Assembly: GCF_042650605.1 (NCBI RefSeq)
Contig: NZ_JBHSBN010000031.1
Span: 12,611 to 76,610 of the forward strand
Reading direction: 5' to 3'
Length of the DNA: 64,000 nt
DNA from: Micromonospora_J zhanjiangensis
GTDB taxonomy: Bacteria; Actinomycetota; Actinomycetes; Mycobacteriales; Micromonosporaceae
The notes under the pieces are model-generated. The model saw only the letters and a list, made by a program, of their open reading frames with translations. It was not told where the DNA came from and searched no databases. Both the position numbers and the translations under genes were made by a program. The number at the start of each line of letters is the position of its first letter. The stretch's first letter is position 1. This document shows, piece by piece, positions 51,899-60,360 of the stretch.

Positions 51899-52930
51899 AT
51901 GGGTGAGGACGCGATCGAGGCGATCGGGTTGCGGCGGACGTACCGCAGCCGAACGGGATGGCTACGACCACAGCGCCGGGAGGTGGCGGCGGTGCGCGGG
52001 GTCGACTTCACCGTCGGCCGCGGTGAGCTGTTCGGCCTGCTCGGACCGAACGGCGCCGGCAAGACCACCACCATCAAGATGCTCAACACGCTGCTGATCC
52101 CGACCGCCGGTACGGCCCGGGTGTGCGGCTTCGACGTGGTCGGGCAGACCCGGGAGGTACGGCGCCGGATCGGTTACGTCTTCGGCGGCGACCGGGGCCT
52201 GTACGACCGCCTGTCGGCAAGGGACAACCTGCGCTACTTCGCCGAACTGTACGGCGTACCGGCGCGGAACCAGAAGCGGCGGATCGCCGAACTGCTGGAC
52301 CTGGTGTCGCTGACCGGTCGGGAGAACGAGCGGGTGGAGGGCTACTCCCGGGGCATGCGGCAACGGCTGCACATCGCCCGTGGCCTGTTGCACTCCCCCG
52401 AGGTGCTGTTCCTCGACGAGCCGTCCATCGGGGTGGACCCGGTGGCCGCCCGCGAGCTGCGGCAGACCGTGTCGAACCTGGCCGCCGCCGGCACCACCGT
52501 GCTGCTCACCACGCACTACATGGCCGAGGCCGACGAGTTGTGCGACCGGATCGCGGTGATCGCCGCCGGCCGGATCCAGGCCCTCGGTACGCCCGCCGAA
52601 CTCCGGCACCACGCCGACGGCCGGCAGGTGCTGGAGGTGGAGGCGTACGGCGTCACCGACGACCAGCTCGCCGCCGTGCACCGGCTGCCCGGCATCCGGG
52701 AGACCAGCCTGGTGGTACGGGACGCCGCGCAGTTAATCACCGTGCAGTCCGACGTCGGGGTCGACGTGCAGGCCGGGGTGCTGGCCGCCCTGTCCGGGGT
52801 GCGGCTGGGCCGGGTCACCGCCCGGCAGCCCACCCTGGAGGACGCCTACGTGGCCATCGTCAACCGCGCGTCGGCCCGGCCGGTCGGGCACGGGGCCGAC
52901 CGGGCGGCCGACGCGGCGGTGCCGGCGTGA
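51899..52930 (+). CDS. ABC-2 type exporter, ATP-binding protein
   Basis: 343 residues. Walker A GPNGAGKTT near residue 49, signature YSRGMRQR near 147, Walker B VLFLDEPS near 169, plus the H-loop TTHYMAEAD. The C-terminal ~70 residues are the DrrA-like accessory extension (QPTLEDAYVAIVNR). It powers the two permeases downstream, forming an efflux or lipid/drug exporter. ATG 51899 follows the -10-like TAGCCT by 5 bases, so the mRNA may be leaderless. Confidence 0.95.
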   Translation: MGEDAIEAIGLRRTYRSRTGWLRPQRREVAAVRGVDFTVGRGELFGLLGPNGAGKTTTIKMLNTLLIPTAGTARVCGFDVVGQTREVRRRIGYVFGGDRGLYDRLSARDNLRYFAELYGVPARNQKRRIAELLDLVSLTGRENERVEGYSRGMRQRLHIARGLLHSPEVLFLDEPSIGVDPVAARELRQTVSNLAAAGTTVLLTTHYMAEADELCDRIAVIAAGRIQALGTPAELRHHADGRQVLEVEAYGVTDDQLAAVHRLPGIRETSLVVRDAAQLITVQSDVGVDVQAGVLAALSGVRLGRVTARQPTLEDAYVAIVNRASARPVGHGADRAADAAVPA

Positions 52931-53697
52931 GGACACTGCGACTGATCACGCTGGGTTCGCTGCTGCACGCCAAGCACCTGAGCCGCTCCTCGCTGGAGAT
53001 CACCATCGCGCTGCTGGTGCCGGTCGTGCAGGCGACGCTGGCGATCTACCTGTTCCGGGCCGGCAACCAGCCGCACGCGCTGCTGCAGGCGGCCGTCGGC
53101 GCCGGTCTGATGGGGGTCTGGTCGTCGGTGCTGTTCGGCTCCGGCGGCGCGATCCAGAACCAACGCTGGCAGGGCACCCTTGAGATGATCATGTTGGCGC
53201 CCCGGCCACCGGCGCTGGTGATCCTGCCCATCACCCTGGCCAACGCGCTCACCGGCACGTACGCCATGATCGCCACGCTGGCCTGGGGCCGGCTGCTGTA
53301 CGGCATCCCGCTGGACTTCGCCGACCCGCTGGCGTTCGCGGTCGCCGCGCCGGCCTGCGTGCTGGCGTTGGGCATGTTCGGCCTGCTGCTGGCCTCGACG
53401 TTCGTGCTGCTGCGCAACGCCAACGCGTTGACCAACACGCTGGAATACCCGATCTGGCTGGTCTCCGGCATGTTGGTGCCGATCACCGCGCTGCCGCCGT
53501 GGACCGGTCCGCTGGCCGCGGTCCTGCCCACCACCTGGGGCGCCCGGGCGGTCCGGGAGGCGGCCACCGGCGGCCCGGTCTGGCCGTCCCTCGGCATCTG
53601 CCTGGCGATCAGCCTCGGCTACCTGGCCCTCGGCGCGCTGATGATGACCCACGTCGAACGGCGGGCCCGGACCGCCGCCACCCTCGCCCTGGCCTGA
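52927..53697 (+). CDS. ABC-2 type exporter, permease 1
   Basis: 256 residues with about six membrane helices. The conserved ABC-2 stretch WQGTLEMIMLAPRPPALVILP is present, followed by GMLVPITALP near the end. GTG 52927 overlaps the ATPase stop as GTGA. It probably pairs with the next permease to form a heterodimeric channel. Substrate unknown. Confidence 0.92.
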   Translation: MRTLRLITLGSLLHAKHLSRSSLEITIALLVPVVQATLAIYLFRAGNQPHALLQAAVGAGLMGVWSSVLFGSGGAIQNQRWQGTLEMIMLAPRPPALVILPITLANALTGTYAMIATLAWGRLLYGIPLDFADPLAFAVAAPACVLALGMFGLLLASTFVLLRNANALTNTLEYPIWLVSGMLVPITALPPWTGPLAAVLPTTWGARAVREAATGGPVWPSLGICLAISLGYLALGALMMTHVERRARTAATLALA

Positions 53698-53706
53698 GGA
53701 GCCGAG

Positions 53707-54495
53707 ATGACCGCACTGTTCCGGCTCGTCGGCGTCGGTGGCGTGATCGCCTACCGGGCCCTGTTCAACTGGACCACCCCGGCGATGTTCGTCGGCACCC
53801 TGCTGGTGGGTCCGATCTTCCAACTGCTCTTCTTCGCCTACCTCGGCCGGCAGCTCGCCGTCGCCGACGACCGGTTCTACGTCGTCGGCAACGCCGTCCT
53901 GGCCGCCTCGCTGGCCTGCGTCTTCGGCGGCACGATGGCGGTCGCCAACGAACGCCGGTTCGGCACCCTGGGACACGTGCTGCTGTCCCCGCGCAGCCGC
54001 ACCGCGGTGTTCCTCGGCCGCGCCCTGCCGTACGCCGGGAACGGCCTGCTGATCGCCGCCACCACGCTGGCCGGCGGCTCGCTGCTGCTCGGCCTGCGGA
54101 TCCCGGTGGCGGCCCTGCCGGGGCTCACCCTGGCCCTGGTTGCCGGCTCGCTGGCCTGCGCCTTCTTCGGGCTGACCCTGGGCGCGCTGGGCCTGCGGTT
54201 CCGCGACGTGTGGCTGGTCTCGAACGTCTCGGTCGCCCTGCTGCTCCTGCTCACCGGGGTGAACGTGCCCGCCGACCGGCTGCCGGTCGGACTGCGTACC
54301 GTCGGGGAGTTCCTGCCGATCACCCACGCGGCCCGGGCCGCCCGCCGGCTGGTGGCCGGCGACGCCCTGTCCGCCGCCGCCCCGGCCCTCGCCGCCGAGG
54401 CCGCGATCGCCCTCGCCTACGCGGTGCTGGCCGCCGTGCTGCTCAAGCTCTTCGAGTCGGAAAGCCGCCGCCACGCCTCCCTAGACGCCCTCTGA
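53707..54495 (+). CDS. ABC-2 type exporter, permease 2
   Basis: 262 residues with about six membrane helices; NERRFGTLGHVLLSPRSRTAVFLGRALP parallels permease 1's coupling loop, which argues for a heterodimer. It starts 9 bases after permease 1, with TGAGGAG overlapping that stop region as ribosome-binding site. Last gene of the ABC operon, followed by a long palindrome. Confidence 0.92.
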   Translation: MTALFRLVGVGGVIAYRALFNWTTPAMFVGTLLVGPIFQLLFFAYLGRQLAVADDRFYVVGNAVLAASLACVFGGTMAVANERRFGTLGHVLLSPRSRTAVFLGRALPYAGNGLLIAATTLAGGSLLLGLRIPVAALPGLTLALVAGSLACAFFGLTLGALGLRFRDVWLVSNVSVALLLLLTGVNVPADRLPVGLRTVGEFLPITHAARAARRLVAGDALSAAAPALAAEAAIALAYAVLAAVLLKLFESESRRHASLDAL

Positions 54496-54527
54496 CCCCC
54501 CGCCCCCGCCCCGCCCGCCCAAGCCTC

Positions 54528-54588
54528 GTCGATCATGAAGTTGTTGTCGGCCGGGCCGGCGTGTCGTGACAACAACTTCATGATCGAC
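54528..54588. repeat. 21-bp perfect inverted repeat, intergenic
   Basis: GTCGATCATGAAGTTGTTGTC (arm 54528-54548, here shown as 20 of 21 bases: GTCGATCATGAAGTTGTTGT) pairs perfectly with 54568-54588 around a 19-base loop. It follows the ABC operon and may act as its terminator, or be a dispersed palindromic element as seen at 99-146. Confidence 0.88.
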
Positions 54589-54627
54589 AGGGGTGGGGGC
54601 GGGATGACCGTGGTCACACCGGGGAGT

Positions 54628-54655
54628 TGTCACATTGGGTTTGGGTGTGTGCGTC
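54628..54655 (+). promoter_or_regulatory. ECF41-type promoter
   Basis: TGTCACA (54628-54634), 17 bases, CGTC (54652-54655). This matches the known ECF41 target promoter (TGTCACA and CGTC), about 34 bases before the carboxymuconolactone decarboxylase start. It predicts that the sigma factor two genes downstream controls its own operon. Confidence 0.85.
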
Positions 54656-54689
54656 GTAGGGGTGTCGAGGGGGATAGGGAGGTAACGGG

Positions 54690-55133
54690 ATGGAACAACG
54701 GATGGATGCGGCGGCGGTGGCTCCGGAGGGGTATCGGGCGGTGTTCGGGCTGGAGACGTACGCCCGGGGCAACGTCGATTCGACGCTGTACCACCTGATC
54801 AAGCTCCGGGCCTCGGTGCTGAACGGCTGCGCGTACTGCGTCGACATGCACACCCGGGACGCGGTGGCCGAGGGCGAGTCCAGCCGGCGGCTGTTCGCCG
54901 TCTCGGCCTGGCGGGAGGCGCCGTTCTTCACCGAACCGGAGCGGGCGGCACTGGCGCTCACCGACGAGGTCACCAGGCTCGGCGAGCACGGCGTCTCCGA
55001 CGAGGTGTGGGACACCGCCGCCAAGCACTACACCGAGCGGGAGCTGGCCGACCTACTGATCGCCATTGCCACAATCAACGTGTGGAACCGGATCGCCGTA
55101 GCCACCCGGAAGCAGCCACCGGCGCAGGTGTGA
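54690..55133 (+). CDS. Carboxymuconolactone decarboxylase family protein (ECF41 partner)
   Basis: 147 residues of the AhpD-like fold. The redox motif CAYCVDMH is intact (LNGCAYC), so a peroxidase or thiol-redox role is more likely than decarboxylation. This family is the standard genomic partner of ECF41 sigma factors. The ATG has GGGAGGTAACGGG upstream. Its stop overlaps the sigma factor start as GTGA, so they are translationally coupled. Confidence 0.93.
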   Translation: MEQRMDAAAVAPEGYRAVFGLETYARGNVDSTLYHLIKLRASVLNGCAYCVDMHTRDAVAEGESSRRLFAVSAWREAPFFTEPERAALALTDEVTRLGEHGVSDEVWDTAAKHYTERELADLLIAIATINVWNRIAVATRKQPPAQV

Positions 55134-56011
55134 GCGGCACCTCGACCACCGGTTCGGCCGGTGCGCTGCAGGCGCACCGGCCGATGCTGCTCGGCCTGGC
55201 CTACCGGATGGTCGGCAGCCTGCCGGACGCCGAGGACATCCTCCAGGACGCCTACCTGCGCTGGCTGACCGTCGACCGGGAGTCCGTGGCCGAGCCGCGC
55301 CGCTACCTGTCCCGGGTGGTCAGCCGGCTGGCCATCGACAAGCTGCGGGCCCGGCGGGCCAGCCGGGAGGCGTACGTCGGGCCGTGGCTGCCCGAACCGG
55401 TCCCGACCGGCGGGGAACCGTTCGGCCCGCTGGACCGGGTCGAGCAACGCGAGACGCTGAGCGTCGCGATGCTGCACGTGCTGGAACGGTTGAACCCCAT
55501 CGAACGGGCCGTCTACCTGCTGCGGACCGCCTTCGACCTGCCGTACACCGAGATCGCCGGGATCCTCGACCGGTCACCGGCCGACTGCCGGCAGCTGCAC
55601 CACCGCGCGGTCGCCCACGTCGGCCAGGACCGGACCCGGTTCACCGCGGACCCGGCCGAGCAGGAGCGGCTGCTGACCGCGTTCCTGGCCGCCGCCCGCG
55701 ACGGCGACCTGGCCGGGCTGACCGCGCTGGTCGCGACGAACGCCACGGCCTGGAGCGACGGCGGCGGCAGGGTCCGCGCCGCGCTCAACCCGGTGTACGG
55801 CGCAGACAAGATCGCCCGGTTCGCCGCCGGTGTGCTCGGACCGCACCGGACCGGACTGCGGTTCGACCGCACCGAGGTCAACGGCCAACCCGCCGTCGTC
55901 ACCCGGCAACCGGGCCGCGCCCCGTACCTGTTCACGGTCGGCGCGGCCGGTGGCCGGATCACTGGCCTCTACCTGGTCGGCAACCCGGAGAAACTGGCCT
56001 GGCTGACCTGA
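55130..56011 (+). CDS. sigJ: ECF41-type RNA polymerase sigma factor (SigJ-like)
   Basis: 293 residues. Sigma region 2 (AHRPMLLGLAYRMVGSLPDAED, DAYLRW) and region 4 (LNPIERAVYLLRTAFDLPYTEIAGIL) are followed by a SnoaL-like C-terminal domain of ~110 residues, with a tail GNPEKLAWLT resembling the NPDKL-type motif of ECF41 proteins. The extension regulates the sigma factor instead of an anti-sigma factor. Probably activates the TGTCACA promoter upstream. Symbol sigJ is by similarity to the mycobacterial relative. Confidence 0.92.
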   Translation: MSGTSTTGSAGALQAHRPMLLGLAYRMVGSLPDAEDILQDAYLRWLTVDRESVAEPRRYLSRVVSRLAIDKLRARRASREAYVGPWLPEPVPTGGEPFGPLDRVEQRETLSVAMLHVLERLNPIERAVYLLRTAFDLPYTEIAGILDRSPADCRQLHHRAVAHVGQDRTRFTADPAEQERLLTAFLAAARDGDLAGLTALVATNATAWSDGGGRVRAALNPVYGADKIARFAAGVLGPHRTGLRFDRTEVNGQPAVVTRQPGRAPYLFTVGAAGGRITGLYLVGNPEKLAWLT

Positions 56012-56116
56012 CCCGGCCGACCTGACCCGGCCGACCTGACCCGGCCGACCTGACCCGGCCGACCTGACCCGGCCGACCTGACCCGGCCGACCTGAGCCGG
56101 CCGACCTGAGCCGGCT
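56005..56116 (+). repeat. 14-bp tandem repeat, eight copies
   Basis: The unit GACCTGACCCGGCC is repeated head to tail about eight times from 56005; the last two copies carry CTGAG in place of CTGAC. The first copy contains the sigma factor stop codon (CTG ACC TGA), so the array starts exactly at the end of the gene. Period 14 is not a multiple of three, so it is not coding. Confidence 0.95.
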
Positions 56117-56183
56117 GGTCCGCCGGACGGCGCCGGGCCGGCCCGCGGTACGCGACCGGCCCGTCCGCGCCCGGTGCTCCCGG

Positions 56184-56609
56184 TCAGCCCAGCTCGGGGA
56201 ACCAGAGTCCGATCTCGCGCTTCGCGCTGTCCGGCGAGTCCGAGGCGTGCACCAGGTTCTCCCGGTTGGACAGGGACAGGTCACCGCGGATCGTGCCGGC
56301 TGCCGCCTTCCGCCCGTCGGTGGCGCCGACCAGGCCACGGACGACCTCGATCACCTGATCGCCGGAGAGCACCAGGGCGACCAGCGGACCGCCGGTCATG
56401 AACTCCTTCAACGGCGGGTAGAACGCCTTGTCGACGTGTTCGGCGTAGTGCGCGTCGGCCAGCTCCGCGTCCATCGACCGCAGCACCATCGCGTCGACGG
56501 TGAGACCCTTGCGCTCGAACCGGCCGATGATCTCGCCGACCAGCCCCCGGCGGACGGCGTCGGGCTTGATCAGTACGAGCGAGCGCTCGTCCGAGCTGCT
56601 GGTGGACAC
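56184..56609 (-). CDS. ndk: Nucleoside diphosphate kinase
   Basis: 141 residues. RSLVLIKPDAVRRGLVGEI at the start and the active-site His in NLVHASDSPDSAKREI near residue 119 are intact. It equilibrates nucleoside di- and triphosphates. GTG 56609 with GGAGG 7 bases upstream. The C-terminus is normal (WFPELG). It converges on the sigma factor across the 14-bp array. Confidence 0.97.
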   Translation of the reverse strand: MSTSSSDERSLVLIKPDAVRRGLVGEIIGRFERKGLTVDAMVLRSMDAELADAHYAEHVDKAFYPPLKEFMTGGPLVALVLSGDQVIEVVRGLVGATDGRKAAAGTIRGDLSLSNRENLVHASDSPDSAKREIGLWFPELG

Positions 56610-56848
56610 GCTGGTTCCTCCTGGTCGGTACGGTCTGCGGTCGGGCACGGCCAGCGTAGCGAGCGCGCCCGGACACCCGTACGGCGGCCACGGCACCGGT
56701 ACCGCCGGCCCGCGCCGCGACCGGGCCGGCCGCGACGCCGCGGATCCACGACCGGCCCGGCCGACTCGCCCCGCGGCACGCGGCGCGCGGTCTTCCCATT
56801 CCTGGCGCGACCGGCCTAGCCTTGGCGGTAACCATGGAGGTGTCCATT

Positions 56849-58558
56849 TTGGCGAACGGACGCGAAATCGCACCGGTGCGCAAGCTGATCGCCGCGGTGG
56901 TGGGCACCGTGGCGACCTTCGTGATCCTGTTCGGCGCCGGCATGACCAGCTGGACCATCGTCGCGCTCGGGGCCGCGCTGCTGGCCCTGGCGATCGCCCT
57001 GGTGGCGGTGAACGCGGTACGCACCGGCGCCCGGGCCTGGGTCACCGGCCAGGCGCACGTGCACCTGGTCTCCGAGCCCCCCGCCGCGTACGCCTTCGGC
57101 CGCTGCGAGCTGCAGATCGTGCTGGACGCGCCGGGACTGCCGCCGCGCTCGGTGAAGGTGATCGACCCGCGGGTGCCGGTGGCCAAGTGGCCGGACCCGG
57201 GTCAGGAGCTGCCGATCAAGGTCGCCATTGACGACCCGCGGCACGTGCGCATCCTCTGGGACGAGGTGCCCACGCACGCCGAGCGCGCGGCAATGGCCGA
57301 CCTGCCGCCCGAGTTCGACGACTACGACGCGCTCGGCGACGACTTTTTGATCGAGCAGGAGGCGCCGCCGTGGGCGCGCCGCCAGGACCCCGACTACCCG
57401 CCGCCGGCGCCCGCCGACCCGACCACCGCCGACCTCAGTGAGGACCTGGGCCGGCTGCGGGACGACCCGGTGGTGATGCACCACGGTCCGGGCGGCACCA
57501 TCGTGCTCGAGGGCACCGTGGTCGAGCCGTCCGCCGCGCCGCTGCCCCGCCGGCCGAGCCCGCGCCCGTACCCGCGACGGGACCGGACCGCGGCGGCCGC
57601 CGCGCCGGTGGCGGCAGACCAACCGGTACGGGCGGCCGAGCCGGTCGAGGAACACCTGCCGCCCCGGCCGACGGCCGACCCCACCGGTGATTTCGATGAC
57701 CCTACCTACCCGGCCGAGGATGACCGGCCGGTCGATCCCGATCGGGGAGCCGGCTTCGACGAGCTGACCGATCTCGACGGGGGCACCAGCGGCGGAACGG
57801 CGGCTCACGGCCGGGCCGCGACCCGGCCGGAGGATGCCGCCGACCCGCTCGGAGCCACCGCCTCGGCGGGCGTCGACGAGCCGACCGGCCCCCGGTCGGC
57901 GGGCATCGACGACCTGGCCGACGGGAGCCCGGTGCGGCCCGCACCGGCGGCGGGCGTCGACGACCTGGCCGACGCCGGCCCGGTGCGGCCCGCACCGGCG
58001 GCACGCGCCACCGTGCCGAAGCCGAGCCCGCCGCTGGACGACATCGACATCGACCTGGACTTCGAGGAGCCCGGCTCGGTCCGGCCCGCACCGACCTCCG
58101 CCGGGGCCACGCCCGCCGGCACCGCCACCTCGGCCGGGGCCGCCGCGACCGCCGGAGCCGGTGACCCGGCCGCCGGTGCCGGGCCGATCAGCGGGGTGGG
58201 GATCACCCTGCTGGTCACCAACCTGGACACGTCGATCGCCTTCTACCGGGACATGCTCGGCTTCCGGGAACTCGACGCCGGCGAGGGCAACGCCGTCCTC
58301 GCGTCGGGCGCCACCCGGCTGGTGCTGCGGGCCGTTCCGGAGGTGGCGCCGATCAACCGCCGGCTGGTGCACCTGAACCTGGAGGTGGCCGACGTGCAGG
58401 CCGCCCACGCCGAGCTGCGGGACAAGGGCGTCCGGTTCACCTACGCGCCCCGGGTGGTCAACCGCGGTGAGCGGCTGGAACTGTGGGCGGCGGCGTTCCG
58501 GGACCCGGACGGGCACGGCATCGCGCTCACCCAGTGGCGGGAGCGGACCACCACCTGA
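56849..58558 (+). CDS. Membrane-anchored protein with C-terminal VOC (glyoxalase-like) domain
   Basis: 569 residues from TTG 56849, which has GGAGGT 7 bases upstream; ATG 56834 is an alternative in frame but overlaps that site. Two membrane segments near the N-terminus (LIAAVVGTVATFVILFGAGM and IVALGAALLALAIALVAV), a soluble ~100-residue domain with HVRILWDEVPTHAERAAM, a long acidic, Pro/Ala-rich linker with short repeats (PVRPAPAAGVDDLADAG), then a VOC domain from about 450 (GITLLVTNLDTSIAFYRDML) including FRDPDGHGIALTQW. Enzyme activity is unproven. Confidence 0.85.
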   Translation: MANGREIAPVRKLIAAVVGTVATFVILFGAGMTSWTIVALGAALLALAIALVAVNAVRTGARAWVTGQAHVHLVSEPPAAYAFGRCELQIVLDAPGLPPRSVKVIDPRVPVAKWPDPGQELPIKVAIDDPRHVRILWDEVPTHAERAAMADLPPEFDDYDALGDDFLIEQEAPPWARRQDPDYPPPAPADPTTADLSEDLGRLRDDPVVMHHGPGGTIVLEGTVVEPSAAPLPRRPSPRPYPRRDRTAAAAAPVAADQPVRAAEPVEEHLPPRPTADPTGDFDDPTYPAEDDRPVDPDRGAGFDELTDLDGGTSGGTAAHGRAATRPEDAADPLGATASAGVDEPTGPRSAGIDDLADGSPVRPAPAAGVDDLADAGPVRPAPAARATVPKPSPPLDDIDIDLDFEEPGSVRPAPTSAGATPAGTATSAGAAATAGAGDPAAGAGPISGVGITLLVTNLDTSIAFYRDMLGFRELDAGEGNAVLASGATRLVLRAVPEVAPINRRLVHLNLEVADVQAAHAELRDKGVRFTYAPRVVNRGERLELWAAAFRDPDGHGIALTQWRERTTT

Positions 58559-58564
58559 CGGGTG

Positions 58565-59029
58565 TCAGCGGAGGATCACCCGGCGGACGTGCAGAACGTA
58601 GAGCCAGACCAGGCCGAAGATCACCCCGAGCGCGCCCAGCGACCAGTGCAGGAACCCGGCGGCGACCAGGAGCACCTGCAGACCGGTCCCGACGTACCAG
58701 GCCCACGGCCGGCGCATCAGCCCGGCCAGCAGCCCCGCCAGTACGGCCAGCGCCACGATCGCGCCGATGCTGACCCCGGTCAGCCGGCCGCCGAGCACCC
58801 GGATCGGCTGGATCGCCAGCAGCAGCACCAGCGCCTCCAGGGCGAGCGTGCCGGCGCCCAGGCCGCGTGCCGCCCGTACCGGATCGCGCAGCCCGGACCG
58901 GCGTTCCGGGCCGGGCTCGCGGTCCGGACCCGGCTGCCGCCCCGGTCCCGGGTCCGGCCGGGCGGCCGAACCCGGCGCCACCGGCGGTCCGGCGGACTCC
59001 GGCGGTGGTCCCTGCCCTTCCGGGGTCAT
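58565..59029 (-). CDS. DUF4233 membrane protein
   Basis: 154 residues. A Pro/Gly-rich ~45-residue N-terminus, then about four hydrophobic segments (GTLALEALVLLLAIQPIRVLGG, AIVALAVLAGLLAGL, WAWYVGTGLQVLLVAAGFL), typical of DUF4233. Function unknown. ATG 59029 overlaps the folC stop by four bases; the pair is widely conserved in actinobacteria, so it may support folate or membrane processes. Confidence 0.92.
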   Translation of the reverse strand: MTPEGQGPPPESAGPPVAPGSAARPDPGPGRQPGPDREPGPERRSGLRDPVRAARGLGAGTLALEALVLLLAIQPIRVLGGRLTGVSIGAIVALAVLAGLLAGLMRRPWAWYVGTGLQVLLVAAGFLHWSLGALGVIFGLVWLYVLHVRRVILR

Positions 59030-60360
59030 CGCTTGAGCAGTTTCCGCGCGTCGGCGACGGTCACCATCGAACCGGTGATCAGCACGCCGACCCCGGCCAG
59101 CTCGCCCTGGACGTCGGTCTCGGCCAGCCGGACCGCGGCCTCGATCGCGTCGGGCAGTTCGGCCGCGACCTCGACCCGGTCCGGACCGAATATCTCCTCG
59201 GCGATCCCGGCCAGTTCCTCCGCCGGCATCGCCCGGGGTGAGCTGTTCCGGCTCACCACGATCATGTCGACGACCGGTTCCAGCAGCTCCAGCAGGCTGG
59301 CCGCGTCCTTGTCGAGCAGGACGCCGAGCACCGCGACCAGCCGGCTGAAGGCGAACTCCTCCTGCAGCGCGGCGACCGTGGCGGTCATCCCGTGCGGGTT
59401 GTGCGCGCCGTCGAGCAGGATCGTCGGCGCCGACCGGACCCGTTCCAGCCGGCCCGGCGAACTCGCCGCGGCGAACCCCTCCCGGACCGCCTCGACGTCG
59501 AGCTGCCGGCGGGCGCCCGCGCCGAGGAACGCCTCGACCGCGGCCAGCGCGACCGCGGCGTTCTGCGCCTGGTGCGCGCCGTGCAACGGGATGAAGACCT
59601 CGTCGTACACGCCGCCCAGCCCTTGCAGGCTGAGCACCTGGCCGCCGACGGCGACCGCCCGGCGCAGCACCCCGAACTCGCTGCCCTCGCGGGCGATGGT
59701 GGCACCGACCTCGGCACAGCGTTCCAGGATGGGCCGGGCGGCCTCCTCGTCCTGCGCCGCCGAGACGACCGTGGTGCCCTTGTGGATGATGCCCGACTTG
59801 GCCAGCGCGATGTCCTCGATCCGGTCGCCCAGCCACTCGGTGTGGTCCAGCCCGATCGGTGTGATCACCGAGACGCCGGCGGACAGCACGTTGGTGGCGT
59901 CGTCGACGCCGCCGAGGCCGACCTCGACCACCGCGACGTCGACCGGCGCGTCGGCGAACGCGGCGAACGCCAGCGCGGTGGTCATGTCGAAGTAGGTCAA
60001 CGGCTCGGCCGCCCGCTGGTCGACCAGCTCGGCCAGCGGGGCGATCTCCTGGTACGTCGCGACGAACCGCTCCTCGCTGACCGGCTCGCCGTCCAGGCTG
60101 ATCCGTTCCCGCACCGTCTCCAGGTGCGGGCTGGTGTACCGGCCGGTGTGCAGCCCGAACGCCCGCAGCAGCGAGTCGATCATGCGGGCGGTGGAGGTCT
60201 TGCCGTTGGTGCCGGTCAGGTGGATCGCCGGGTAGGCCCGCTGCGGGCTGCCCAGCAGGTCCAACAGCTCCTCGATGCGGGTCAGGTCGAACACCATCCG
60301 GGTGAAGCCCCGGGCGGCGAGGGCCGCGTCGACCTCGGCGAACGGGCTGGGACTGGTCAC
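59026..60360 (-). CDS. folC: Folylpolyglutamate synthase/dihydrofolate synthase
   Basis: 444 residues. P-loop TGTNGKTST near residue 47, then YTSPHLETVRERI, and the MurC-like centre and C-terminal domain (LLDGAHNPHGM). It adds glutamate to dihydropteroate and later folates. GTG 60360 overlaps the valS stop as GTGA; the order valS-folC-DUF4233 indicates one operon. Neighbouring ndk lies further along in the same direction. Confidence 0.95.
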   Translation of the reverse strand: MTSPSPFAEVDAALAARGFTRMVFDLTRIEELLDLLGSPQRAYPAIHLTGTNGKTSTARMIDSLLRAFGLHTGRYTSPHLETVRERISLDGEPVSEERFVATYQEIAPLAELVDQRAAEPLTYFDMTTALAFAAFADAPVDVAVVEVGLGGVDDATNVLSAGVSVITPIGLDHTEWLGDRIEDIALAKSGIIHKGTTVVSAAQDEEAARPILERCAEVGATIAREGSEFGVLRRAVAVGGQVLSLQGLGGVYDEVFIPLHGAHQAQNAAVALAAVEAFLGAGARRQLDVEAVREGFAAASSPGRLERVRSAPTILLDGAHNPHGMTATVAALQEEFAFSRLVAVLGVLLDKDAASLLELLEPVVDMIVVSRNSSPRAMPAEELAGIAEEIFGPDRVEVAAELPDAIEAAVRLAETDVQGELAGVGVLITGSMVTVADARKLLKR

